Notes under the pieces: generated by a model
The model's input: only the letters and a program-made list of their open reading frames with translations
Told to the model about the DNA's origin: nothing
The model's database searches: none
In this document: piece by piece, positions 17,337 through 26,642 of the stretch
Position numbering within the stretch: position 1 is the first letter of the stretch
Layout: every line of letters starts with the position of its first letter
Position numbers and translations under genes: made by a program
Assembly (NCBI GenBank): GCA_905234195.1
Contig: CAJOFR010000004.1
Coordinates: forward strand, 62,001 to 126,000
Reading direction: 5' to 3'
Length of the DNA stretch: 64,000 bases
Source: an uncultured Selenomonadaceae bacterium
GTDB lineage: Bacteria > Bacillota > Negativicutes > Selenomonadales > Selenomonadaceae

Positions 17337-17624
17337 ATGTTGACGATTGAAGAAATTAAAAGGACGATTGAAAAAATCGCGCCGGAATATGATTTGAAGA
17401 GGGTTACCCTTTTCGGCTCCCGCGCGAATGGAAATTTTCGCGAAGACAGCGACGTTGATTTAATTGTTGAGTTTTCTACACCTGCGGTTTCTTTGCTGAA
17501 ATTAATTTCTCTGAAACACAAGCTCGAAGATTTTTGGGGCTTGAGCGTTGATATAATTCATGGTCCTATTTCTTCCGAAAGTATTCTTGTTGTTGAAAAG
17601 GGGATTGATATTTATGCGGCTTAG
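17337..17624 (+). CDS. mntA: MntA-like minimal nucleotidyltransferase (antitoxin)
   Basis: 95-residue MNT-domain protein with the motif GSRANGNFREDSDVDLIVEF (about 27-46), that is GS-x-R plus DxD metal ligands. In MntA/HepT pairs this protein adenylylates and silences the HepT RNase toxin. Here the partner is only a 23-codon remnant (17614-17685), so MntA looks orphaned. Begins 3 nt after trmN6 and sits inside the conserved ricT-trmN6-rsmI block, so it is a late insertion. Confidence 0.82.
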   Translation: MLTIEEIKRTIEKIAPEYDLKRVTLFGSRANGNFREDSDVDLIVEFSTPAVSLLKLISLKHKLEDFWGLSVDIIHGPISSESILVVEKGIDIYAA

Positions 17625-17685
17625 GGATGAAATTGCATTGCAAAAAATTATCTCCAAAAAAATTCTTGAGGCAGAAAATTCATGA
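17614..17685 (+). pseudogene. Truncated HepT/DUF86 toxin remnant (23 codons)
   Basis: ATG 17614 overlaps the mntA stop and reads MRLRDEIALQKIISKKILEA before TGA at 17683-17685. The first dozen residues look like the start of HepT/DUF86 proteins, which are normally 110-140 residues. The TGA overlaps the rsmI ATG (17682), so a deletion has joined hepT codon 23 to rsmI. Confidence 0.5.
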
Positions 17686-18512
17686 CGGGGATTTTGTATT
17701 TGTGCGCCACGCCGATTGGCAACCTTGACGATATGACTTTTCGCGCCGTGAAAGTTTTGCGCGAGGTAGATTTTATCGCGGCGGAAGACACGCGCAGAAC
17801 CAGAAAACTTTTGACGCATTTTGAAATTCATACGCCACTTGTTCGCTACGACGAGTTTTCAAAAAATCAGAGCGGAGAAAAAATTATTTCAAGCTTGCTC
17901 GCCGGAAAAAATATCGCCTGCGTGAGTGACGCCGGACTGCCCGCAATTTCGGATCCCGGCGCGGATTTGGTCAGGCTTGCCGTCGACGCGGGAATAAAAG
18001 TTTGTCCGATACCCGGCGCGAACGCCGCGTTAAGCGCACTGATTTGTTCGGGCTTGGATACCGCGCGATTTGCCTTTGCAGGATTTTTGCCGAAGACTGC
18101 GAAAAATCGAAGGGAACTTCTGAAAAATTTGTCGATGCGCGAGGAAACTTTGATTTTCTACGAAGCTCCACACCGTCTGAAAAAAACTCTGCAGGAGCTC
18201 GCGGAAAATCTCGGCAACAGAAAAATTACCCTTGCTCGCGAATTGACTAAGGTGCACGAAGAATTTTTGCGCGGAGAAATTTTTACACTGCTCGAAAATT
18301 TGGAGGAGCCGCAGGGGGAATTTGTTATCGTTGTCGAAGGTCTGAAGGGCGGCGAAAAAATCGAGACTCCCGCCGAAAATTTTATCGGCGCCTACAAAAA
18401 TTTAATCGCCGACGGATTTGATAAAAAATCTGCCATGCGCGAAGTCGCCAAGAAATTTAATGTCAGCCGCCGCGAAATTTATAACGCCTTGCTTAAGGAG
18501 GAAATAATTTGA
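17682..18512 (+). CDS. rsmI: 16S rRNA (cytidine(1402)-2'-O)-methyltransferase
   Basis: 276-residue SPOUT-unrelated tetrapyrrole-methylase-fold enzyme that 2'-O-methylates C1402 of 16S rRNA. N-terminal GILYLCATPIGNLDDMTFRAVKVL, then AAEDTRRTRKLL, ACVSDAGLPAISDPGADLV and PIPGANAALSAL are all RsmI signatures. The tail (SAMREVAKKFNVSRREIYNALL) is the usual C-terminal helical domain. Overlaps thrC: the TGA at 18510-18512 includes part of the thrC TTG start. Confidence 0.96.
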   Translation: MTGILYLCATPIGNLDDMTFRAVKVLREVDFIAAEDTRRTRKLLTHFEIHTPLVRYDEFSKNQSGEKIISSLLAGKNIACVSDAGLPAISDPGADLVRLAVDAGIKVCPIPGANAALSALICSGLDTARFAFAGFLPKTAKNRRELLKNLSMREETLIFYEAPHRLKKTLQELAENLGNRKITLARELTKVHEEFLRGEIFTLLENLEEPQGEFVIVVEGLKGGEKIETPAENFIGAYKNLIADGFDKKSAMREVAKKFNVSRREIYNALLKEEII

Positions 18513-20014
18513 AATACATTAGCACACGTTCAAAAATCGAGCCGATAACTTCGGCGGAAGCGATTCTTCAAGGTTTGTCGGAGGACGGCGGGCTTTTCGT
18601 GCCGGAGTCCATTCCGCGCATGAAACTCGAAGAAATCGAAAGCCTAATCGGAATGACGTACGAGCAACGCGCCGCCGCGATTCTTCAAAAATTTTTGACT
18701 GACTACACCGCTGACGAACTCGCCGAATGTTCGGAACTTGCCTACGATTGGTTTGACACACGGGCTAAAGTTCCGCTGTCCATTCTCATTCGCAACGAAA
18801 CCAATACCGAAGCTCCCGTCGGCGTCATGGAACTTTGGCACGGTCCGACAAGCGCGTTTAAGGATATGGCGTTGCAGATGTTGCCGAGACTTATGAGCGC
18901 GGCCCTCAAGAAAACAGGCGAACAAAAAGAAATTTTGATTCTCGTTGCGACTTCCGGCGACACCGGCAAAGCGGCTCTTGCGGGTTTCGCGGACGTCCCG
19001 CAGACAAAAATCATGGTCTTCTATCCCGACGGCGGCGTCAGCAAAATTCAGCGGCTCCAAATGGTCACGCAAGCCGGCAAAAATGTCAACGTCACTGCCG
19101 TGCGCGGAAATTTCGACGACGCGCAGACCGGAGTTAAAAATATTTTCGGCGATGAAAAAATCCGCGAAGAACTTGCCAAAGCCAACGTCAAACTTAGTTC
19201 CGCCAACTCGATCAATTGGGGGCGGCTCGTTCCACAGATTGTCTATTATTTTTCGTCTTACGTCGAATTTGTAAAGGAAGGTTATTTTAAAATCGGCGAC
19301 CCCGTCAACGTTGCTGTTCCTACAGGAAATTTTGGGAACATTCTCGCCGGCTACTACGCTAAAAAAATGGGCTTGCCCGTCAAAAAATTAATCTGCGCGT
19401 CGAATATTAATCACGTGCTGACAGATTTTTTCCAAACGGGGATTTACGACCGCAACCGCGCTTTCCACAAAACTATCACGCCGTCAATGGATATTCTGAT
19501 TTCCAGTAACCTTGAGCGGCTGCTCTATCACGAGACGAATGACATTGAGCGCGTGAAAAATTTTATGGCGGAGCTGAAGGAAACCGGCAAATATAAAATC
19601 GACGCGCCGCTGAAAAAACGCCTCGACAAAATTTTTTATGCGGACTACGCGGACGAGGCAGAGACTTCCTCGATGATTCGTCGCATATTTGAAAATTTCA
19701 AGTACCTTGTCGACACGCACACCGCCGTTGCTCTTTCGGTTATCGGCAAGTATCGCCACGACACCCGCGACATGTTGCCGGTTATTGTTGCGTCGACGGC
19801 AAGCCCCTTCAAATTTACCGCCGCCGTTTTAAATTCTCTCGGCGAATCGACGCAGGGCATCGACGACCTTGAACAGCTCGACAAGCTTAGCAACTTGACA
19901 AACAAGCGCGTCCCGAAAAATCTTGCGTCACTCGAAAGCGCGAAAGTTTTGCACGAAAATATTTGTGACAAGGAAGAAATGGCGGCTCGTGTTTTGGAGT
20001 TCGCGAAAAAATAA
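18509..20014 (+). CDS. thrC: Threonine synthase
   Basis: PLP enzyme that converts O-phosphohomoserine to threonine. 501 residues, the longer fungal/gram-negative-like class. The PLP lysine is K118 in HGPTSAFKDMALQ, and the N-terminus YISTRSK...AILQGLSEDGGLFVP is diagnostic. TTG start at 18509 with AAGGAGG 7 nt upstream, overlapping the rsmI stop. Co-transcription with rsmI is likely but functionally unrelated. Confidence 0.96.
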   Translation: MKYISTRSKIEPITSAEAILQGLSEDGGLFVPESIPRMKLEEIESLIGMTYEQRAAAILQKFLTDYTADELAECSELAYDWFDTRAKVPLSILIRNETNTEAPVGVMELWHGPTSAFKDMALQMLPRLMSAALKKTGEQKEILILVATSGDTGKAALAGFADVPQTKIMVFYPDGGVSKIQRLQMVTQAGKNVNVTAVRGNFDDAQTGVKNIFGDEKIREELAKANVKLSSANSINWGRLVPQIVYYFSSYVEFVKEGYFKIGDPVNVAVPTGNFGNILAGYYAKKMGLPVKKLICASNINHVLTDFFQTGIYDRNRAFHKTITPSMDILISSNLERLLYHETNDIERVKNFMAELKETGKYKIDAPLKKRLDKIFYADYADEAETSSMIRRIFENFKYLVDTHTAVALSVIGKYRHDTRDMLPVIVASTASPFKFTAAVLNSLGESTQGIDDLEQLDKLSNLTNKRVPKNLASLESAKVLHENICDKEEMAARVLEFAKK

Positions 20015-20090
20015 ATTCTTTTGCAGGAAAATTTTTTCGTCGAAAGAACTATCTCGAAGTGTGTAAAATTTTTTTGAGGAGGTAGTTTTT

Positions 20091-20651
20091 GTGGCACTGA
20101 TTGACGAGATTTTGCAGGTCAACAAAGAATTTTGCGAAAACCCGCCGGAAAATTACGAGGGCGAGGATCATCACAAAAGCAAGTTGCCGAAAAAACATCT
20201 GGCGATTCTGACTTGCATGGATACCCGCCTTGTGACTTTTTTGGAGCCGGCACTCGGACTGAAACGCGGCGATGCGAAAATCATAAAGAACGCCGGAAAT
20301 TGTATCACCGGTCCTTTTGATTCGACGGTTCGCAGTCTGCTTGTCTGCATTTACGAACTCGGCGTGAAAGAAATTGCGGTTATCGGGCACCACGAATGCG
20401 GCATGGCGAAGACGACTTCCGAGAGCCTGACAAAGGCGATGATTGAGCGCGGGGTTTCTCCGGACGCAATTAAAATGGTCGAAAAGGAATTGATTGAGTG
20501 GGCTGACGGTTTCCAAAAGCCCGAAGAAAATGTTCAATCCGCCGTCGCGCAGCTCCGGAGCAACCCGCTTATCCCAAAAGATGTCAAAATTCACGGCTTG
20601 ATGTTCCACCCGCGCACCGGCGAAGTTGAACTCGTCGTCAAGGAAGATTAA
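20091..20651 (+). CDS. Beta-class carbonic anhydrase
   Basis: 186-residue zinc enzyme for CO2/bicarbonate exchange. The Zn ligands and dyad are C42, D44 and R46 (CMDTR) and H100, C103 (GHHECGM). GTG start with GAGGAGG 6-7 nt upstream. The 76-bp gap after thrC holds no clear terminator. Small soluble beta-CAs of this kind supply bicarbonate to carboxylases in anaerobes. Confidence 0.92.
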   Translation: MALIDEILQVNKEFCENPPENYEGEDHHKSKLPKKHLAILTCMDTRLVTFLEPALGLKRGDAKIIKNAGNCITGPFDSTVRSLLVCIYELGVKEIAVIGHHECGMAKTTSESLTKAMIERGVSPDAIKMVEKELIEWADGFQKPEENVQSAVAQLRSNPLIPKDVKIHGLMFHPRTGEVELVVKED

Positions 20652-20667
20652 TTTTTTCGGACGCGAA

Positions 20668-21882
20668 ATGAATATATTTTTAATATTATCGCTTGCCCTG
20701 CTGATAATAATCGTTCTCTTGCGATTCAAAATCCAAATCGGCGTATGTATGCTGGTAAGCGGTCTTTTTATTTGGTTGACGTGCTCGCAAAAATTTATGG
20801 ACTTGGCAACGGCGTTCGTCGAAACTTTTACCATGACGCGAACTTACGACATAATTTTCGCGTTGTATTTCATCATGTGCCTGGAAATCGAACTGCGCAA
20901 AAGCGGCGCGCTGACGGATATGGTAAAAGCATTGCGGAGAATTTTTTCCAACGTGAAAATTTTGTTGGCGTTAATGCCGGCGTTTTTGGGGATGTTGCCT
21001 TCGGTCGGCGGCGCAAGATTTTCCGCGCCCATTGTCGAGGAGCTGAGTCCGAATTTAAATTTGACGGCAGAGTACAAAGCGGCGATAAATTTTTGGTTTC
21101 GTCACCTGTTCGAGTTCTCAAACCCGATAAACCCGGGAATGCTCCTCGCGTACAACATTCTCGGCGTGACGTTCGGGGAATTTATCCGGCATTTGGCGTG
21201 GGTAACACCGCTCGCTTTCGTGGCAGGCTGGCTGGTTTTAATAAGCCCGATAAAAATTTCACGCGAATCGAAAATTTTCGAGACGGCGGAAGAAATTTCC
21301 CACGAACAACACGGCTTGATTCTGGCGTTAATGTCCGTCACTTCGATATTCTTAATCGTGGTAATCGGCGGGCTTTCGGCGTCAATCTCCACGTTCGTCG
21401 TTGTCGCGGCATTGTATTTCGTCTTGCGGGCAGTCGGCAGGGTTGTCACCGTGAAAGAAATTTTTTTCGGCGCGTTCGATTTAAAAATGACGCTGAATAT
21501 CTGTTGTATCTTGTACTTCACGCAGATTTTGGAAGTCACCAAAGTTTTGACGGAAATTATTGCGGCGTTCCAGGCGTCGCCGCTGCCCGTGCCGGTGATA
21601 ATCGCCTGCGTGTCGTTAATCGTCGGAATTTTAACGGGGATATCTCAAGGTCACGTCGCAATAATCATGCCGATAGTCGCGGCGATGGGCACGGGGAATT
21701 TAAATTTGGCGGGCGTGGCAATGGTTTTCGGCGTCGCCGGACAAATGCTCACCCCAACGCACGTTTGCTTAATCGTCACGCTGGATTATTTCAAGGCGGA
21801 TTTATTCGGCACGCTGAAGCTGGTTTTATTCGGGGAGCTTTTAATTTTCGTCGTGTTTGGAATTTACCCAAAAGCGCCGTAA
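20668..21882 (+). CDS. DUF401 integral membrane protein (transporter-like)
   Basis: 404 residues, about ten to eleven hydrophobic helices. The conserved family stretch is FLGMLPSVGGARFSAPIVEEL (about residues 103-123), and a second conserved part is GQMLTPTHVCLIVTLDYFKADL near the C-terminus. This is DUF401, related in architecture to IT-superfamily organic-anion/permease proteins; no substrate is known. The start ATG 20668 gives a first helix immediately; the ribosome site is weak, and the reading could begin further upstream. Ends directly before the hairpin at 21884. Confidence 0.85.
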   Translation: MNIFLILSLALLIIIVLLRFKIQIGVCMLVSGLFIWLTCSQKFMDLATAFVETFTMTRTYDIIFALYFIMCLEIELRKSGALTDMVKALRRIFSNVKILLALMPAFLGMLPSVGGARFSAPIVEELSPNLNLTAEYKAAINFWFRHLFEFSNPINPGMLLAYNILGVTFGEFIRHLAWVTPLAFVAGWLVLISPIKISRESKIFETAEEISHEQHGLILALMSVTSIFLIVVIGGLSASISTFVVVAALYFVLRAVGRVVTVKEIFFGAFDLKMTLNICCILYFTQILEVTKVLTEIIAAFQASPLPVPVIIACVSLIVGILTGISQGHVAIIMPIVAAMGTGNLNLAGVAMVFGVAGQMLTPTHVCLIVTLDYFKADLFGTLKLVLFGELLIFVVFGIYPKAP

Positions 21883-21883
21883 A

Positions 21884-22110
21884 GCCCCAGCCTTTAGGCG
21901 TGGGGATATAAGGCGCAAAAAAACACTTGCATTTTCTTCTTTTTTTTGTTAAACTTCTTTTGAAGATGAGCAGGGGTAAGATCCGCCTCTTCGTAAAATA
22001 AATGGTTGGGGCAACGACCATTGCAGGAGACTTTGTAAGACCTCTCTTTTGGGGCATTGGTTGATGATAGCAGAATCCCCCGAATTTATTCGTGGGGAGT
22101 TTGTCAATCA
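21884..22110 (+). ncRNA. Putative stand-alone transposon-type structured RNA (omega-RNA-like)
   Basis: No gene fits this stretch. It begins with a hairpin of stem CCCCA/TGGGG at 21884-21905. It holds a further stem, AATGGT/ACCATT near 22001-22023, and ends with CCCCCGAAT/ATTCGTGGGG at 22077-22097 followed by AGTTTGTCAA. The terminal GC hairpin plus TTTGTCA looks like the right end and guide scaffold of IS200/IS605 TnpB elements. No tnpA or tnpB reading frame is present, so this would be a solo RNA or a decayed end. Similarity is by memory of the pattern only. Confidence 0.35.
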
Positions 22111-22137
22111 AAGCTGCTTGAGTTGGTAAAAAAAATC

Positions 22138-22165
22138 AGCCGTCCGAATTTGGGACGGCTTTTTA
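22138..22165. terminator. Bidirectional Rho-independent terminator
   Basis: AGCCGTCC (22138-22145) pairs with GGACGGCT (22153-22160), flanked by TTTTTAA on the plus side and an A-run (T-run on minus) at 22128-22135. It separates the converging DUF401 and SYLF genes. Confidence 0.8.
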
Positions 22166-22180
22166 AGTCCCGAAAAAATT

Positions 22181-22759
22181 TTATTTGTTAAGTTTTTTGT
22201 CAGCGTAAATTTTCGTTCCCTTCAAGGACGCTTCAAGGGCAATTCCTTTTTTGGTCACTTGGTAAACCCAAACGCCTTCTGCCGCCATTTCCGCGCCTTC
22301 GACTGAACCACCCGATGAACCGTCAGTTGCGCTTGCTCCCGCCGCGCCGCCAAAACGAGTTTTCCCGACGATAAACGAATCCCACGCCGCCTTATCTCTC
22401 AGCAGGAAAATCAAGTCGTATTCCTTCGCGCCGACGCCGAGACCCACAGAGCCTTCCCTCATGCGCAGATAAACTTTTTCTCCGGTCTCGTTATTAATCG
22501 CCTCGCCGCGCCCGCGTGCATTGCCGAAAAGCAAAACCTTCACGCCGCTGTTGCTCAACGTCGCGTAGGCGTAGCAATTTTTAATAACTCTTTCGGCGTT
22601 CGGATATTTTTCGTAGAGCCGTTGCAGAGTTTGGTTGTGCAGTCTGTCAATTTCTGCGCGCTGCTCTTCGACACTCGCCTTTTCGGCAAACGCTGTCGAC
22701 GCCGCCAACGTTAAAATCAACGTCAGCAAAAGCAGTCGAATTGAAAATCTTTTCGTCAA
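22181..22759 (-). CDS. Exported SYLF (Ysc84-like) domain protein
   Basis: About 192 residues. A signal peptide (KRFSIRLLLLTLILTLAASTAFA) is followed by a SYLF-type domain: YPNAERVIKNCYAYATLSNSG, GEAINNETGEKVYLRMREGSVGLGVGAKEYDLIFLL, and the end KKGIALEASLKGTKIYADKKL. SYLF proteins bind phosphoinositides in eukaryotes; in bacteria they are exported and of unknown role. TTG 22759 is chosen, with AAAGGA 10 nt upstream; an in-frame GTG at 22768 is too close to that site. Ends at a shared terminator with DUF401. Confidence 0.75.
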   Translation of the reverse strand: MTKRFSIRLLLLTLILTLAASTAFAEKASVEEQRAEIDRLHNQTLQRLYEKYPNAERVIKNCYAYATLSNSGVKVLLFGNARGRGEAINNETGEKVYLRMREGSVGLGVGAKEYDLIFLLRDKAAWDSFIVGKTRFGGAAGASATDGSSGGSVEGAEMAAEGVWVYQVTKKGIALEASLKGTKIYADKKLNK

Positions 22760-22830
22760 GAGAAACACTTCCTTTCAGATTGTCATTGGAAAAATTTTAA
22801 CAAACTCACTTTACGAAGTCAAGCAACAAT

Positions 22831-23328
22831 TTACTTACTCAACGATAAAAACTGCGGGACAATATCCGCAAAAGTTCCGTCCGGCATGCGAAAACCGCCG
22901 GGTATCGTGCCCAGCTCCTTAAAACCCAGCCGCCGATACAAATGACGCGCGTGAATATTGCTCGCCACTACGGCATTAAATTGCAGAATCCGAAAGCCGA
23001 TTTCACGCGCCTTTTCGATACAGTGCTTGACTATAATCTCGCCGATATGACGTCCGCGCACGTCCGAACGAACGGCGTAGCTCGCGTTACAAATGTGCCC
23101 GCAACGCCCGACGTTATTCGGGTGGAGGATATACAACGCCAAAATCTCGCCGCTGTTTTCGTCGCACGCCAGCCCCGTGAAACTTTGCGCACTGAAAAAT
23201 TCGTCGCCGCTAATTTCTGTCAGCTCCTCCTCCTGCGGGAAGGCGATGCCCTCGCGAACAATCTCATTCCAAATTTTTATCGCGCCCCGAATATTTTCCT
23301 TTGTGTAAGGTTTAATAATTATCGCCAT
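22831..23328 (-). CDS. GNAT-family N-acetyltransferase
   Basis: 165-residue acetyltransferase with the GNAT acetyl-CoA loop in YAVRSDVRGRHIGEIIVKHCIEKAREIG (R-x-x-G-x-G/I variant, about residues 92-119) and the C-terminal LYRRLGFKELGTIPGGFR. It resembles the phosphinothricin/YncA-like subgroup that acts on small amines or unusual amino acids; the substrate is unknown. ATG 23328 with GGGGGGAAA upstream. Downstream gene of the pyrG cluster on the minus strand. Confidence 0.85.
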   Translation of the reverse strand: MAIIIKPYTKENIRGAIKIWNEIVREGIAFPQEEELTEISGDEFFSAQSFTGLACDENSGEILALYILHPNNVGRCGHICNASYAVRSDVRGRHIGEIIVKHCIEKAREIGFRILQFNAVVASNIHARHLYRRLGFKELGTIPGGFRMPDGTFADIVPQFLSLSK

Positions 23329-23347
23329 AAAATTTCCCCCCGTGAAA

Positions 23348-24038
23348 TTAATTTGTATCTTCATGAATGTATATTTTTTCGCCGTCGTCGAACGCCAGAA
23401 ACTCCTCCCCAATTTCGATAATCCTGCGTCCGCGAATCGTATCGCCGACGCCGAGAATCAGACTCTCCGACGAAGAATTTTTGTCACCGATTTTTTCAAG
23501 GATAGCAAGTTTATTTTCGCCGGATGCGACCATTCCGCGCAGAACAAATCTTTCTGCGGGCTCGGAAATTTTTTCCGGCTCGTTGAGAATTTGAGCGGGC
23601 GGCGGCTCAATCGCGGTGGGGGGGGGGTGGAGTAGGCGACGCGGGAGTGACTTCGACGATTTCGATTTCTTCCGGCTGAATCTGCGGCGGGGCGGCAAAT
23701 GGATCGTGAATAAAAATTTCTTCGACGTTCGCGCCGATAACCGGCGTGATATTTTTTTCGGCACTCGACGAAGATGCTTTTTTCTCAGGTACAATATTTT
23801 TATTCGGATTATTTTTCGCGGGAGGATTTGTTTCACGCGCCGAAGTGTTTTCAGTTTTCGGCGGCTCGTCCAAATTAACTTCCTCTTCGCTTTCTCCCAC
23901 GTCGACGAACTTCAAAGACACCGCCAAAATGAAAGCAACCACAATCACCGTGAAACGCGCTTTATTTTTTGCAATTTCCTTGAGCTGTGAATCAAAAATT
24001 TCTCGAATTAATTTTTTCGGATCTTCGCCGCCCGCCAT
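23348..24038 (-). CDS. PilP/GspC-like inner-membrane protein, frame broken at a 10-nt C tract
   Basis: The first part (from ATG 24038, 143 codons) has a single membrane helix at about 29-46, an acidic and proline-rich linker, the IHDPFAAPP motif, and stops just after ten C on the coding strand (23618-23627). The next frame continues PPPAQILNEPE and a compact domain AERFVLRGMVASGENKLAILEKIG...LGVGDTIRGRRIIEIGEEFLAFDDGEKIYI, which looks like the HR/PilP fold of type II secretion or type IV pilus assembly proteins. Nine C would give one 229-residue protein. Lies between pyrG and the GNAT gene; other pilus genes are not in the window. Phase variation, decay or a base-calling error all fit. Confidence 0.7.
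23618..23627 (+). repeat. Homopolymer (G)10 / coding-strand (C)10, candidate phase-variation tract
   Basis: Ten G on the plus strand inside the proline-rich linker of the PilP/GspC-like gene. One base more than the length that keeps the frame. Confidence 0.7.
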
Positions 24039-24050
24039 TTTAATTGCTCC

Positions 24051-25685
<1,635 letters not shown>

Positions 25686-26012
25686 CTATTCTTGAATTTC
25701 TTCTGCGATTTTTTCTGAACCGCGTATGGCAGTTTTAGCGCGGCTGCCCGTGCGCCCGCGTTTGTTCTCCGGCGGGTTCCATTCGAGGAGTCCCCAAAAT
25801 CCCCCGCCCAAATGCTGAAAGCGGCTGTCCATATTAATCATCGTGTAGACTTCGGAAATTGCCGCCGCCTCATTTTGTACAGCCTTATCTTTTTTTTCGA
25901 GAATCTCCAAAATCAAATCCCTGTAAAAAATCGGATTGTCCTTGCCCGCCTTCGACAAAATCCTGTAGGCAATGTCGACCTCCGTCATATTTTTGTAGTC
26001 TGTATTTTCCAT
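25686..26012 (-). CDS. rpoE: DNA-directed RNA polymerase subunit delta
   Basis: 108 residues. The N-terminal HARE-HTH domain (MTEVDIAYRILSKAGKDNPIFYRDLILEILEKK...VYTMINMDSRFQHLGGGFWGLLEW) matches the delta subunit of Bacillota RNA polymerase, which tunes initiation and recycling. The C-terminal tail is short and mixed in charge rather than the long acidic tail of Bacillus delta. Located immediately upstream of pyrG. Confidence 0.88.
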   Translation of the reverse strand: MENTDYKNMTEVDIAYRILSKAGKDNPIFYRDLILEILEKKDKAVQNEAAAISEVYTMINMDSRFQHLGGGFWGLLEWNPPENKRGRTGSRAKTAIRGSEKIAEEIQE

Positions 26013-26030
26013 AATTTCACCTCTAAAATT

Positions 26031-26630
26031 TTAAATAGTGCCGCCCAAATTTTCCAGTGTACCAATTACGACGACGCAATCGGGTTTGACATTTTGCATA
26101 ACGAAAAGCATTTTATCTTGAGGAATCGCCACGCAACCCGCCGTGTAAGGTTTCACGGGACCAAAGCAGTGCAGGAAAATCGCCGAGCCCAAACCCGCGA
26201 TACCATTTTCGTTGTAGCTGATATTCAAGCAGTAAACGTATTGGGGATTATAATCGATAAGGTGTTCGCTGTCCTCTTTGTTAAGCGCGGGATAATCGCG
26301 AATATCAACCATTTGATTGTATTTGTAATTCGCGTCGCCGGACCAATAAATATTTTCGTCAATCTGCGTGTAAGGTATTCGGCAATTCGGATCGGGCGCG
26401 ATACCAAAAGCCTTGTTAAAGTAAAAAATTCCAACGGGCGTTTTACCGTCGCCTTCCCTAGTTTTGCCGAGACCCTCCCTGCCGATAAAGCCGGGCGTCG
26501 TCATAATTTGTTGCCAGCCGTTAGAATTTTTCTCGTGCATGGAAATCCACGCGGTAGTTTTTTCGCCGACCTGCGCGACCACAAAAATCTGATTGGCGTC
26601 CTGCGCGGCGGGGATATTTATTTTCCACAA
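26031..26630 (-). CDS. L,D-transpeptidase (YkuD fold)
   Basis: 199 residues. The YkuD catalytic motif is near the C-terminus: SAIFLHCFGPVKPYTAGCVAIP, with the histidine, the S/T-x-GC cysteine nucleophile and the following VxIP. The strand GREGLGKTREGDGKTPVGIFYF is also typical. Such enzymes form 3-3 peptidoglycan cross-links or attach proteins. No obvious signal peptide is seen, so export is unclear. TTG start at 26630 with AGGAGG 8 nt upstream, just after the argS stop. Confidence 0.85.
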   Translation of the reverse strand: MWKINIPAAQDANQIFVVAQVGEKTTAWISMHEKNSNGWQQIMTTPGFIGREGLGKTREGDGKTPVGIFYFNKAFGIAPDPNCRIPYTQIDENIYWSGDANYKYNQMVDIRDYPALNKEDSEHLIDYNPQYVYCLNISYNENGIAGLGSAIFLHCFGPVKPYTAGCVAIPQDKMLFVMQNVKPDCVVVIGTLENLGGTI

Positions 26631-26642
26631 AATAATTTCCTC

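Noticed and set aside
20745..21911. 388-codon plus-strand frame within the DUF401 gene
   Set aside because: Alternate frame of a membrane protein; it is strongly basic with no known motif, whereas the DUF401 frame has the conserved LPSVGGARFSAP stretch.
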